This document shows, one piece after another, positions 49,881 through 58,069 of a stretch of DNA of 64,000 nt (position 1 is its first letter; every line of letters begins with the position of its first letter). The position numbers and the translations under genes were made by a program. This DNA is from Ornithinimicrobium sp. F0845 (GTDB lineage Bacteria; Actinomycetota; Actinomycetes; Actinomycetales; Dermatophilaceae). The stretch spans positions 124,001-188,000 of the forward strand of contig NZ_JALKAL010000004.1 in the NCBI RefSeq assembly GCF_023015765.1. Reading direction: 5' to 3'. The notes under the pieces were generated by a model, which saw only the letters and a program-made list of their open reading frames with translations, did no database searches and was not told where the DNA came from.

Positions 49881-49919
49881 CCGAGGCTGAAGGAGCAGAG
49901 CGATGACCGAGGCGACAGA
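49868..49919 (+). repeat. 26-bp tandem duplication of the stop/start junction
   Basis: GAGCAGAGCGATGACCGAGG occurs at 49867 and again 26 bases later. Each copy contains an ATGA overlap. The upstream copy therefore starts a frame of nine codons (MTEAEGAER) whose stop overlaps the start of the SRPBCC gene. Confidence 0.85.
49877..49906 (+). CDS. 9-codon in-line frame between ArsR and SRPBCC genes
   Basis: ATG at 49877 (overlapping the ArsR stop as ATGA), nine codons reading MTEAEGAER, and a TGA at 49904-49906 overlapping the SRPBCC ATG at 49903. It arose from the 26-bp tandem duplication. It may only relay ribosomes, like the 25-codon frames elsewhere in the window. Confidence 0.4.
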   Translation: MTEAEGAER

Positions 49920-50550
49920 GGGCACGACGACGGAGGCCGAGAAGGAGGGCACGACGACGCAGACCGAGTCAGAGGGCACGACGACGCAGGGCGCGACCAC
50001 CGAGAGCCGGCTGGGCACGGTGCTGCGAGAGGGCGACACGGTAGGGCTGCGCTACGAGCGGCACCTGTCCCACCCACCCGAGAAGGTGTGGGCCGCCCTC
50101 ACCGAGAGCGAGCACCTGCACCACTGGTTCCCCGCGGACATCGTCGGCGAGCGACGGGCCGGTGCCGAGGTGCAGCTGCCGTTCTGGCCGGAGACGGCCG
50201 AGTCCGCCGCCGAGGAGCTGGAGCAGCAGGGCATTGACCTGGACGACCCCGTCCTGCCCGGACGCATCCTCGAGTGGGATCCACCGCGGCTCTTCGTCCT
50301 GGAGTGGGGCAACGCCCGGGCCGACGCGGACCTGCTCCGGTTCGAGCTGACACCCCTCGATGACGGCACGCGCCTGGTCTTCACCACCTGGCTGGGCACC
50401 AGGGGCCCGCACGGTCACGAGGGCACCGGGGCGGGCTACCAGGTCTGCCTCGGCCTGCTCGAGCAGTTGCTGGACGGTGACGCCCCGACCACGCCTGGGC
50501 CGGAGGAGGTCCAGGAGCTCGAGCGGCAGTATGCCGAGCGCCTCGCGTGA
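49903..50550 (+). CDS. SRPBCC/AHSA1-family protein
   Basis: 215 residues from the ATG at 49903. The first 35 residues repeat an EGTTT-type unit (EGTTTEAEKEGTTTQTESEG). The START-like domain follows: LRYERHLSHPPEKVWAALTESEHLHHWFPADIVGE, written in parts, is the AHSA1 opening, and GTRLVFTTWLG with GTGAGYQVCLGLLEQLLDG closes the fold. Members bind hydrophobic ligands; the paired ArsR regulator may respond to the same compounds (inference). Confidence 0.85.
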   Translation: MTEATEGTTTEAEKEGTTTQTESEGTTTQGATTESRLGTVLREGDTVGLRYERHLSHPPEKVWAALTESEHLHHWFPADIVGERRAGAEVQLPFWPETAESAAEELEQQGIDLDDPVLPGRILEWDPPRLFVLEWGNARADADLLRFELTPLDDGTRLVFTTWLGTRGPHGHEGTGAGYQVCLGLLEQLLDGDAPTTPGPEEVQELERQYAERLA

Positions 50551-50649
50551 TCGTCCCCGCCGGGCACGCGACGTCCCGACGGGCGGCATCGCGTGATCGT
50601 TGCGGCCGGGCACCCAGCGTGACGTGCACGCGACGTAGCCTGTCCCGCT

Positions 50650-51588
50650 ATGCCCGCCACTCCGCATACTGCCGCCCCACCGCCAGCCACCTCACCGTCG
50701 CCCGACGCGCGACGCAACCCCATCGGGACCCACGTGCCGGTCGGCAAGGGGCTGGTCGCGGGGGCGCTGGCGACGGCACGCGCGATGGGGTGCGAGGCCC
50801 TGCAGATCTTCGCCGGCAATCCCCGCGGCTGGGCGCTCAGTACCGGCAAGCCGGCCGAGGACGCAGCATTCCGTGAGGCGCTGGCGCGGGACGGCGTGCG
50901 GGCCTTCATCCACGCGCCCTACCTCGTCAACCTCGGCAGTCCGACGACCGCGACCTACGAGAGGTCCGTGCAGACGGTCGCGCACAACCTGGTCCGGGCC
51001 GTGCAGACCGGCTGCGAGGGAGTCGTCGTGCACACCGGGTCCTTCGTCGACCCGAGCGGTGACCGGGGGCTGTTCGACGCGTCGATGCGGCGGGTGCGCG
51101 AGGCGCTGCTGCCGATCCTGGAGACGCTCGAGCACGATGACGCGCCGTGGCTGCTGCTGGAGCCGACGGCCGGACAGGGGCGCTCGCTGTGTGCCGGGAT
51201 CGAGGACCTGCACGGCTATCTGGAGGCGCTGGACTTCCACCCCAGGGCGGGGATCTGCCTGGACACCTGCCACGTCTTCGCGGCGGGTGAGCCACTGGAC
51301 GAGGAGGGCGGGGCGACCGCCGCGGTCGACCGGATCGTCGAGATGGGCGGGCGGGGCCGGCTCCGGCTGATTCACGCCAACGACTCGATGGACGTGCGCG
51401 GCGCCTTCAAGGACCGGCACCAGCAGATCGGCGAGGGACACATCGGGACCGGCGCCTTCCGTGAGCTGTTCGTCCACCCGGAGACGGACGGCGTGCCGTT
51501 CATCCTGGAGACCCCCGGGTCGCGGGACGAGGGCAATCCGGATATCCCCCTGCTCAAGGAGCTGCGGGCGCAGGCCCGGACGGGTTGA
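50650..51588 (+). CDS. nfo: Endonuclease IV (AP endonuclease)
   Basis: DNA base-excision repair enzyme of 312 residues. IGTHVPVGKGLVAGALATARAMGCEALQIFAGNPRGW (in parts), FIHAPYLVNLGS, LLEPTAGQGRSLCAG, GICLDTCHVFAAG, LIHANDSMDVRG and RHQQIGEGHIG carry the conserved His, Asp and Glu residues of the trinuclear zinc site. The first 20 residues are a Pro/Ala-rich extension. TAGCCT lies 8 bases before the ATG. Confidence 0.92.
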   Translation: MPATPHTAAPPPATSPSPDARRNPIGTHVPVGKGLVAGALATARAMGCEALQIFAGNPRGWALSTGKPAEDAAFREALARDGVRAFIHAPYLVNLGSPTTATYERSVQTVAHNLVRAVQTGCEGVVVHTGSFVDPSGDRGLFDASMRRVREALLPILETLEHDDAPWLLLEPTAGQGRSLCAGIEDLHGYLEALDFHPRAGICLDTCHVFAAGEPLDEEGGATAAVDRIVEMGGRGRLRLIHANDSMDVRGAFKDRHQQIGEGHIGTGAFRELFVHPETDGVPFILETPGSRDEGNPDIPLLKELRAQARTG

Positions 51589-51595
51589 TGGCACG

Positions 51596-52798
51596 ATGAA
51601 CCGCATGCCGCTCACAGACGCACAGACCACCGTTGCCGTCGTCGGGGCCGGGGCCATGGGTTCGGGCATCGCGCAGGTCGCCGCCGCGGCGGGCCACGAG
51701 GTGCACCTCGTCGACGCTGCCGAGGGCGCGGCGGCCGCGGCCCGCGAGAAGCTGGCCACCACGCTCACCCGGCTTGTCGAGAAGGGGAAGCTGACCGCGG
51801 AGGAGCGTGACGGCATACTGCAGCGGATCGTCATCGGACCCGCGGCCGACGGCGACCTCAGGGAGCTCCCGCCCGTGGGCCTGGTGATCGAGGCGGTCGT
51901 GGAGAACCTCGGGGTCAAACACGACATCTTCGACACCCTGGCCGACCACCAGGACGAGTCGACGGTGCTGGCCACCAACACCTCCAGCCTCGACGTCAAC
52001 GCCATCGCCGCCAACCTGCGTGCCCCGGAACGGGTGATCGGACTCCACTTCTTCAACCCGCCCCCGCTCATGAAGCTCGTCGAGGTGGTCCGCACGACCC
52101 AGAGCTCGGGCGACGTGCTCACCGAGGCCATGGAGCTGATGAGCCGCTGGGGCAAGACACCGGTGATGTGCACGTCCACGCCCGGCTTCATCGTCAACCG
52201 GGTGGCCCGGCCGTTCTACGGGGAGGCGCAGCGCATGGTGCAGGACGGGGTCGCCGACCCGGCCACCCTGGACCTGGCGCTGCGCGAGCACGGCGGGTTC
52301 CGGATGGGGCCGTTTGAGCTGACCGACCTGATCGGTCAGGACGTCAACCTGGCCGTCGGCACGAGCGTGTGGCTACAGACCGACCGCGACCCGCGCTACG
52401 AGCCCGTGGACGCCCAGCGCCGGCTGGTCGAGGCGGGCCGGCTGGGTCGCAAGACCGGGCACGGCTGGTTCGAGTATGCCGACGGGGGCCAAGCCGTGGA
52501 CGCCACCCCGGACGAGGGCCGGGTCCGCGAGCTGGTCGGCGGGCCGGTCGAGACCGACCCGGTCGCCCGGACCATCGCCAGGCTGGTCAACGAGGGCGTC
52601 GACCTGGTCCGGCGGGGCGAGGCGAGCGCCGAGGACGTCGACACGGCGATGATGCTCGGCACCAACTACCCGAAGGGACCGCACCAGTGGCTCGCCGAGA
52701 TCGGCGCGGCCACCGTCGTGGAGCAGCTGCGAGCCCTGGACACGGCGTTCCCGGGCGGGCGCTACCGCGTCAGCCCCGCCCTCGAGGACCAGCTCTGA
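51596..52798 (+). CDS. 3-hydroxyacyl-CoA dehydrogenase (PaaH-type)
   Basis: 400 residues from the ATG at 51596 (51605 also possible), 7 bases after nfo. The NAD-binding motif is VAVVGAGAMGSGIAQVAAAAG. VLATNTSSLDVNAIAANL, the catalytic His region in RVIGLHFFNPPPLMKLVEVV and TPGFIVNRVARPFYGEAQRM are intact. The second C-terminal domain (residues 300-400) marks the two-domain PaaH/PaaC form used in phenylacetate degradation. The PaaI-type thioesterase follows directly. Confidence 0.9.
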   Translation: MNRMPLTDAQTTVAVVGAGAMGSGIAQVAAAAGHEVHLVDAAEGAAAAAREKLATTLTRLVEKGKLTAEERDGILQRIVIGPAADGDLRELPPVGLVIEAVVENLGVKHDIFDTLADHQDESTVLATNTSSLDVNAIAANLRAPERVIGLHFFNPPPLMKLVEVVRTTQSSGDVLTEAMELMSRWGKTPVMCTSTPGFIVNRVARPFYGEAQRMVQDGVADPATLDLALREHGGFRMGPFELTDLIGQDVNLAVGTSVWLQTDRDPRYEPVDAQRRLVEAGRLGRKTGHGWFEYADGGQAVDATPDEGRVRELVGGPVETDPVARTIARLVNEGVDLVRRGEASAEDVDTAMMLGTNYPKGPHQWLAEIGAATVVEQLRALDTAFPGGRYRVSPALEDQL

Positions 52799-52842
52799 AC
52801 GGCGGACCAGACCGCGGCTCCGCCCTGACGCACGTCCGGACC

Positions 52843-53241
52843 ATGTGGGCCGAGGACCGTGCTTCTGCCGGGTTGGGGATCGAGTGCCTCGAGGTCACCC
52901 ATGACGGTGACCGCGGCGCCGCGACCGCCCGGATGCCCGTCACGGCGGAGATGGTGAACGGTCACGACATCTGCCACGGCGGGCTGATCTTCACCCTGGC
53001 CGACTCGGCGTTCGCGCTGGCCTGCAACGCCGGGGGCACCCCGACGGTGGCGGCGACCTGCGACATCACCTTCGTCACGGCGGCCCGCCTCGGCGACGTG
53101 CTCGTCGCCTCGGCCCGGGAGCGAACGACATACGGCCGCAACGGAATCTGCGACGTGACCGTGACCCGGGAGGCGGACGGAGCCGTGGTCGCCGAGTTCC
53201 GCGGACGGTCCCGGTCCGTTGGTCCCCGGGCCGCCCCCTGA
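52843..53241 (+). CDS. paaI: PaaI-type hotdog thioesterase
   Basis: 132 residues from the ATG at 52843. MWAEDRASAGLGIECLEVTHDG and MVNGHDICHGGLIFTLADSAFALACN carry the hotdog fold and the catalytic region (HDICHGG with the Asp in LADSAF). The frame is open upstream to a CTG overlapping the paaH stop (52795), so the true start could be further upstream. It hydrolyses ring-hydroxylated or dead-end CoA thioesters in phenylacetate catabolism. Confidence 0.85.
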   Translation: MWAEDRASAGLGIECLEVTHDGDRGAATARMPVTAEMVNGHDICHGGLIFTLADSAFALACNAGGTPTVAATCDITFVTAARLGDVLVASARERTTYGRNGICDVTVTREADGAVVAEFRGRSRSVGPRAAP

Positions 53242-53257
53242 GCAGTGCGCTTCTGGC

Positions 53258-53269
53258 TAGACTTTCGTC
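53258..53269 (+). promoter_or_regulatory. Leaderless -10 element of the first glycosyltransferase gene
   Basis: TAGACT at 53258-53263, six bases, then the GTG at 53270. Confidence 0.6.
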
Positions 53270-55432
53270 GTGGCCGCCCCCGTGAAGGCACAACTCCCCA
53301 CACCTCCGCCCGTCGACGGGCCGGTGCTGTCCACCACGCGCCCGCAACGGATCGTCGCGCTCGCCGACGACGCCGCCGACTTCACCCGGGTCGCGGACTA
53401 CCTGCGCGGACTGACCCTGGTGGGGCACGTCGTCGCGCTCGTCTGGCGGACCGGGGAGCCCGACGAGTCGCTCGACTTCCTCGCCCTGCGACGCCGGATC
53501 CGGCCCGGGCTGGTCCGTTCGTCCGGCGCCCTCCGCCAGCTGCTGTCCACTCCCCGCGGCCACTGGCGCGGCGACCGCGACGAGCTGGTCGACGCCGTCC
53601 GCCTGGACCCGGCAGTCCTACGGTGGCTGGACCGCGCTGACGGGGTCGTGGCCTTCGGGGACAAGGCTCGGGCGGACCTCGACACGATCATCGAGGGCCG
53701 CAGCGACCGGATCACGCACACGGAGCTGCGCGGCTGGGCCGGACTGGGCCGGACCTGGACCGACTTCCAGCAGGCCGCGCAGGCCGGGGAGCTCACCTCT
53801 GCCTACGCCGAGCCGCTGGCGCGGCGGGCCGCGCTGCTGAAGGGCCCGGCGCCCGACTCGGTGCAGGCCGACCTCACCGACTACGTCACCGAGCTCACCC
53901 GGTCAGGGCATCACCAGCAGGCCGTCCTGCTGCTGCCGTTCGTCCAGTCCGAGGTCGAGGACGACGTGGAGCTCGCCCGCCGCCGAGCCCTGCTCGCCTA
54001 CACCCGGACCTCCGAGAACGGCCTCGAGGACCCCGACCTGCGGGCCAGCGCCACGTCCCTCCTGGCGGCGATCGACGAGGTCCTGGCGGCCGGCGACCTG
54101 GAGCGCACGGCCGCGCTCACCACGGTCGCGCTCGGCCTGCTCTTCCACGTGGAGCTGCACGCCGACAAGGAGTCTACGCCGCTGGTGGAGGACCCCGACG
54201 GCTACCTGCGGGACTGGCGGGCCTCGGACGTCGGGCGCGTGCTGGCCCGCTCCGGGCCGGGGCGACCCCGCGGTGCGGCTGACGCAGACCCGGACGCCGG
54301 CGGCACCGCGGACCACGACCACGACCACGACGACGAACAGCAGCGGGTCGTCGTGCTCCGCGGCTCCTACCCCCAGTTCTCCGCCCAGCTCGTCGAGGAG
54401 CTCCGGGCCCGGGCGGACACCGAGGTCGTCGTGCACGAGTGGCCGGGGCGCGGCGCGACCGTGAAGGGGCTCGGCGTGCGACCCGAGCCGGTCGAGGCAC
54501 GGCTGCGCCAGGCGATGGGCGAGGACATCGTCGACGAGGAGCTGACCGCCCTGTTCGACCAGGCTGACGCGGTCTTCATCGACTGGGCGGACCGCGGCGC
54601 CCTCGTCGCGCTGATGCACGTCCCGGACGGTGTGCGGGTCACGCTGCGCATCCACAGCATGGACGCGCTCTCCCCCTGGATCCACCTCATCGACTGGTCC
54701 CGCGTCGACCACCTGGTGTTCGTCAGCGACCACCTGCGCGACGTAGTGCGCGGCCTGCTCGGCGACCGCCTGTCCGGCACGACGCTGCACGTGCTGCCGA
54801 ACGCCGTCGACACCGCTCGGATCCCGGACGACAAGACACCGGGGCACCTGCGTCGCCTGATCATGATCGGCTGGGCCCAGCCGGTGAAGGACCCCGCGTG
54901 GGCGCTGGAGGTGCTGGCCAGGCTGCGGGCCCACGACCCCGGGTGGACCCTGGTGCTGGTGGGCCCGGACTTCGCGCCGGGGACGGTGACATCCGGCCGG
55001 GAGTATGCCGCGAGGTTCCGGGAGCGACTCGCCGCACCTGATGTCCGTGGCGGGGTGGAGTTCGTGGGTGCGACCCGTGACCTGGCACCGCACCTGCGGT
55101 CGGCCGGCTTCGTGCTGAGCAGCAGCCGGCGCGAGTCCTTCGGTCTGGGGCTGGTCGAGGGAGCGGCCTCCGGCGCCGTCCCGGTCGTCCGCAACTGGCC
55201 CATCTTCGCCCGCCTCGACGGCGCCCGTGGCCTGTTCCCCTCCGAGTGGGTCGTGGACACGGTGGAGGCCGCCGTCGAGCGGGTCCTGGCGAACGCCGAC
55301 GAGCAGGAGTGGGCCCGGTCCTCGGCGACCGCGCGGGACGAGGTGGAGCGACGGTTCCTGGCCGGCGACCCGGCCCGGGCCCTGAGTCAGCTCGTGCTCG
55401 GCGGGTCCGCCGAGGGACCGACCGGGTCCTGA
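53270..55432 (+). CDS. Glycosyltransferase, GT-B fold (GT4-type) with long N-terminal region
   Basis: 720 residues, GTG start at 53270. The first 300 residues are helical and of unknown function. A GT-B fold follows: VVLRGSYPQFSAQLVEELRA, VFVSDHLRDVV, LPNAVDTARIPDD and LIMIGWAQPVKDPAWALEVL, then the donor-binding region SSSRRESFGLGLVEGAASGAVPVV with the conserved Glu residues. A His/Asp stretch (DHDHDHDDE, about residue 345) interrupts the start of this domain. It is probably a cytoplasmic enzyme building surface polysaccharide. The last 46 bp overlap the convergent gene. Confidence 0.85.
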   Translation: MAAPVKAQLPTPPPVDGPVLSTTRPQRIVALADDAADFTRVADYLRGLTLVGHVVALVWRTGEPDESLDFLALRRRIRPGLVRSSGALRQLLSTPRGHWRGDRDELVDAVRLDPAVLRWLDRADGVVAFGDKARADLDTIIEGRSDRITHTELRGWAGLGRTWTDFQQAAQAGELTSAYAEPLARRAALLKGPAPDSVQADLTDYVTELTRSGHHQQAVLLLPFVQSEVEDDVELARRRALLAYTRTSENGLEDPDLRASATSLLAAIDEVLAAGDLERTAALTTVALGLLFHVELHADKESTPLVEDPDGYLRDWRASDVGRVLARSGPGRPRGAADADPDAGGTADHDHDHDDEQQRVVVLRGSYPQFSAQLVEELRARADTEVVVHEWPGRGATVKGLGVRPEPVEARLRQAMGEDIVDEELTALFDQADAVFIDWADRGALVALMHVPDGVRVTLRIHSMDALSPWIHLIDWSRVDHLVFVSDHLRDVVRGLLGDRLSGTTLHVLPNAVDTARIPDDKTPGHLRRLIMIGWAQPVKDPAWALEVLARLRAHDPGWTLVLVGPDFAPGTVTSGREYAARFRERLAAPDVRGGVEFVGATRDLAPHLRSAGFVLSSSRRESFGLGLVEGAASGAVPVVRNWPIFARLDGARGLFPSEWVVDTVEAAVERVLANADEQEWARSSATARDEVERRFLAGDPARALSQLVLGGSAEGPTGS

Positions 55433-56631
55433 GCCGCGATCTGGGCGAGCACCTGCACGGCCGCGCTCGTGTGCTGGACCGGTGAGCGATAGTCCAGGGG
55501 CTGCCCGGACAGCGGGCTCCCGGCCTCGACGACACCCCAGACCGGTCGACCACTTCCGCGGTAGTCGCTCCACTTCGAGGGCAGGAACGGGTTGGCCTCG
55601 AACAGCCGGCTGGTGACCGCGTCGTTGATGAGCAGTGCGTCCATGCGGGTGCTCAGCGACAGGAAATCGAGGTAGCTGACGAACGGCCGCGCGTGCACCA
55701 GGTCGGCACCGGACTCCTCGAGCCCGGCCAGGGCGGAGGTCAGTGTCTCCGGCTTGGAGGTGTAGACGTCGAGCCGCAGGTGATCGCGCAGGTCCGGCGG
55801 CAGCGCGCTGAGCCCTGCGACCACGCTGGCCATGCTGCGGTTGACGTAGAAGTTGCCGAAGTAGCCGATGTGCCGCCGGCCTGTGTCGAGGTCCGCCTCG
55901 GGCTCGGTGAGCCGGTAGAACTCCGGCGGCAGCGTCGGGTGCGGGGACACCACCGCGCGCTCCCTGACCCGGGCGGCCAGCGCCTCGTCCTCGATCCGGC
56001 TGATCATCAGGTCACGCTGGTTCTCGTTGGTGAACAGCAGCTCGTCGGCCAGTGCGTAGGGCAGGGTCTCCACCAGGGTGAACACGTTGTCGCCGGGGAG
56101 CGCGAACCCCGCCGCCCTGACCGCGGCGGTCAGCTCGTCCAGCAGCGCACCCTCCCCGACCGGGGACTGCCGCTCCTTGGCGTCCACGTAGACCGACAGC
56201 GGGTCGGAGAACTCAGCGGTCCAGCGCAGGTGCGGGCGCAGCGTCTTCAGGCGCGCCGCGAGGACGTGGCTGGGCACCCAGTGGGCACGGCTGTAGACGC
56301 GCTCGTAGCCGGGACCGTCGGCGTCCCACTCCAGCGCCCGGCCCAGCCCGGCCTCGACGAAGGTCTGCACGCCCTTCCACGAGGAGAACAGGGTCGGGGT
56401 CGGCAGTACCGCCCGGCGGCGCACCAGGTCGCCCGCGATCTGGTCCAGGGCCGCGTCGGAGTCCCGCTGGGAGGACATGTCGTTCTGTATGACGTCGACC
56501 GGGCGACCCGCCTGCCGCACCCGCTTCGCGGCGACGACCGCCGCGGTGTCGGCGAACGGCGCGAAGGCGTAGGCCACGACCAGGTCGGTGGCGGGTGCTC
56601 CCTCGCTCCCACCGGTGGGGCTGGCTGACAT
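55387..56631 (-). CDS. GT-B-like glycosyltransferase-family protein
   Basis: 414 residues. LVVAYAFAPFADTAAVVAAKRVRQAG resembles the first strand-helix of GT-B enzymes, and HIGYFGNFYVNRSMASVV begins the second Rossmann-like domain. VHARPFVSYLDFLSLSTRMDALLINDAV lies where the donor site should be, but the usual EX7E motif is not clear, so activity is uncertain. It overlaps the previous gene tail-to-tail by 46 bp and lies next to wecB. Confidence 0.7.
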   Translation of the reverse strand: MSASPTGGSEGAPATDLVVAYAFAPFADTAAVVAAKRVRQAGRPVDVIQNDMSSQRDSDAALDQIAGDLVRRRAVLPTPTLFSSWKGVQTFVEAGLGRALEWDADGPGYERVYSRAHWVPSHVLAARLKTLRPHLRWTAEFSDPLSVYVDAKERQSPVGEGALLDELTAAVRAAGFALPGDNVFTLVETLPYALADELLFTNENQRDLMISRIEDEALAARVRERAVVSPHPTLPPEFYRLTEPEADLDTGRRHIGYFGNFYVNRSMASVVAGLSALPPDLRDHLRLDVYTSKPETLTSALAGLEESGADLVHARPFVSYLDFLSLSTRMDALLINDAVTSRLFEANPFLPSKWSDYRGSGRPVWGVVEAGSPLSGQPLDYRSPVQHTSAAVQVLAQIAAQDPVGPSADPPSTS

Positions 56632-56646
56632 AGCGCAACTCTAGGG

Positions 56647-56724
56647 GTGGGTGACGCTTTCTCGGAGCGGCCGAGCCACTCTCGGGGCGGGTAGCGCTTT
56701 TCAGAGCGGCCGAGCCACGCTCGG
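56647..56724. repeat. Two tandem 39-bp repeats after the epimerase gene
   Basis: Units at 56647-56685 and 56686-56724 share GAGCGGCCGAGCCAC and the flanking GGGTGACGCTTT or GGGTAGCGCTTT. It is located in the 127-bp gap between the starts/ends of the GT gene and wecB. The period is a multiple of three but no gene is seen. Confidence 0.75.
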
Positions 56725-56758
56725 CGCGCGAACCTCATCTCGGCGTGCGCGGACCCGT

Positions 56759-57865
56759 CTAGCTCCTGGTCAGACCAAGGTGCCCGGCCAGGACCTCGGC
56801 GATACGCGGCCCGGCGTGCCCGTCCCACAGCGGCGGCACCGGCCACGTCGCCTGCCGACCCGCCGCGAGCACCTCCGCGACCGCCGCCGGCAGGGTGTCC
56901 CGCCGCACGAGCTGGTTGGTGCCGTGGGTGATCGTGACCGGTCGCTCCGTGTTCGGTCGCAGGGTGAGGCACGGCACCCCCATCACCGTGGTCTCCTCCT
57001 GCACGCCGCCGGAGTCGGTGACGACGGCGGCGGCGCCCTTGACCAGGCCCAGGAACTCGACATACCCCAGCGGGTCGATCACCGAGAGCTGCGGGTGGTC
57101 CATGAAGCCGGCCTCCTCCAGACGCCCACGGCCGCGGGGGTGCAGCGGGATCAGGACCGGCACCTGGTCGGCCACCGCGTGCACGGACTTCACCAGCTCC
57201 GCGACGTCGGCCGGGTCGTCGACGTTGCCGGGCCGGTGGAGGGTCGCCACGACATACGGCTGTGAGGCGTCGACACCGACCGCCGCGGCCACGCCCTCGG
57301 TGTCGAGGGAGTCCAGGTGCCGCAGCAGCGTGTCGATCATCGGGTTGCCGACGAAGTGGATGCTGTCGGCGGCCGCGCCCTCGTGCCCCAGGTGCGCGAT
57401 GGCATCGACACTGGTGACCAGCAGCAGGTCGGAGATCCGGTCGGTCAGGAGCCGGTTGATCTCCTCGGGCATGGTGCGGTCGAAGGAGCGCAGGCCCGCC
57501 TCGACGTGGGCCATCGGGATGCCCATCTTGACCGCGACCACCGCGGCCGCCACCGTGGAGTTCACGTCCCCGTAGACGACGACGAGGTCGGGGCGCCGGT
57601 CGGTGAACAGCTCCTCCAGCCCGATCATGATGGCCGCCGTCTGGGCGCCGTGCGCACCGGAACCGACACCCAGGTTGACGTCCGGCTCGGGGAGACCGAG
57701 CTGGCGGAAGAAGACCTCACTCATCTTCTCGTCGTAGTGCTGCCCCGTGTGCACCAGCAGTTGGGTCAGCGGGAACTCACGCAGCGCCGCGATGACCGGA
57801 GCGGCCTTGGGGAAGTTGGGGCGGGCACCGGTGATGTGCACCACCAGAGGTTGCGAGCCGGACAC
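56759..57865 (-). CDS. wecB: UDP-N-acetylglucosamine 2-epimerase (non-hydrolysing)
   Basis: 368 residues from the GTG at 57865, preceded by AAGGGA; the longer open frame upstream is not similar. HITGARPNFPKAAPVIAAL, VHTGQHYDEKMSEVFF, VYGDVNSTVAAAVVAVKMG and HVEAGLRSFDRTMPEEINR are family hallmarks, as are TLHRPGNVDD and VTDSGGVQEETTVMGVP. It interconverts UDP-GlcNAc and UDP-ManNAc, a precursor of surface glycans, consistent with the surrounding glycosyltransferases. Confidence 0.93.
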   Translation of the reverse strand: MSGSQPLVVHITGARPNFPKAAPVIAALREFPLTQLLVHTGQHYDEKMSEVFFRQLGLPEPDVNLGVGSGAHGAQTAAIMIGLEELFTDRRPDLVVVYGDVNSTVAAAVVAVKMGIPMAHVEAGLRSFDRTMPEEINRLLTDRISDLLLVTSVDAIAHLGHEGAAADSIHFVGNPMIDTLLRHLDSLDTEGVAAAVGVDASQPYVVATLHRPGNVDDPADVAELVKSVHAVADQVPVLIPLHPRGRGRLEEAGFMDHPQLSVIDPLGYVEFLGLVKGAAAVVTDSGGVQEETTVMGVPCLTLRPNTERPVTITHGTNQLVRRDTLPAAVAEVLAAGRQATWPVPPLWDGHAGPRIAEVLAGHLGLTRS

Positions 57866-58000
57866 GTGAGATCCCTTCTGCAGTCCATGGAACGTGGTCA
57901 TGCTGTCACAGGGTGTGCCTCCGGCGGGGTGCCGGGACGGACGTGGCATGCTAGGTCGGCAGAAACCGGCGGGCCTGAGGGGTCCCCGCTCCCGATCCGC

Positions 58001-58034
58001 GGCAGTTCCAGAGCGTCCAGGGCAGTTCCAGAGC
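58001..58034 (+). repeat. 20-bp tandem duplication upstream of the giant glycosyltransferase operon
   Basis: GGCAGTTCCAGAGC at 58001-58014 and 58021-58034. It lies in the 204-bp divergent promoter region between wecB and the small membrane protein, about 36 bp before the latter's start. Confidence 0.7.
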
Positions 58035-58069
58035 ATGAGTTCACGAGCACACGAAGCGAGGCGACCCGC

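Noticed and set aside
47556-53241. Complete phenylacetate degradation cluster
   Set aside because: Only PaaN, a PaaH-like and a PaaI-like protein are present, on different strands and separated by unrelated genes; the ring oxygenase, ligase, isomerase and thiolase genes are absent.
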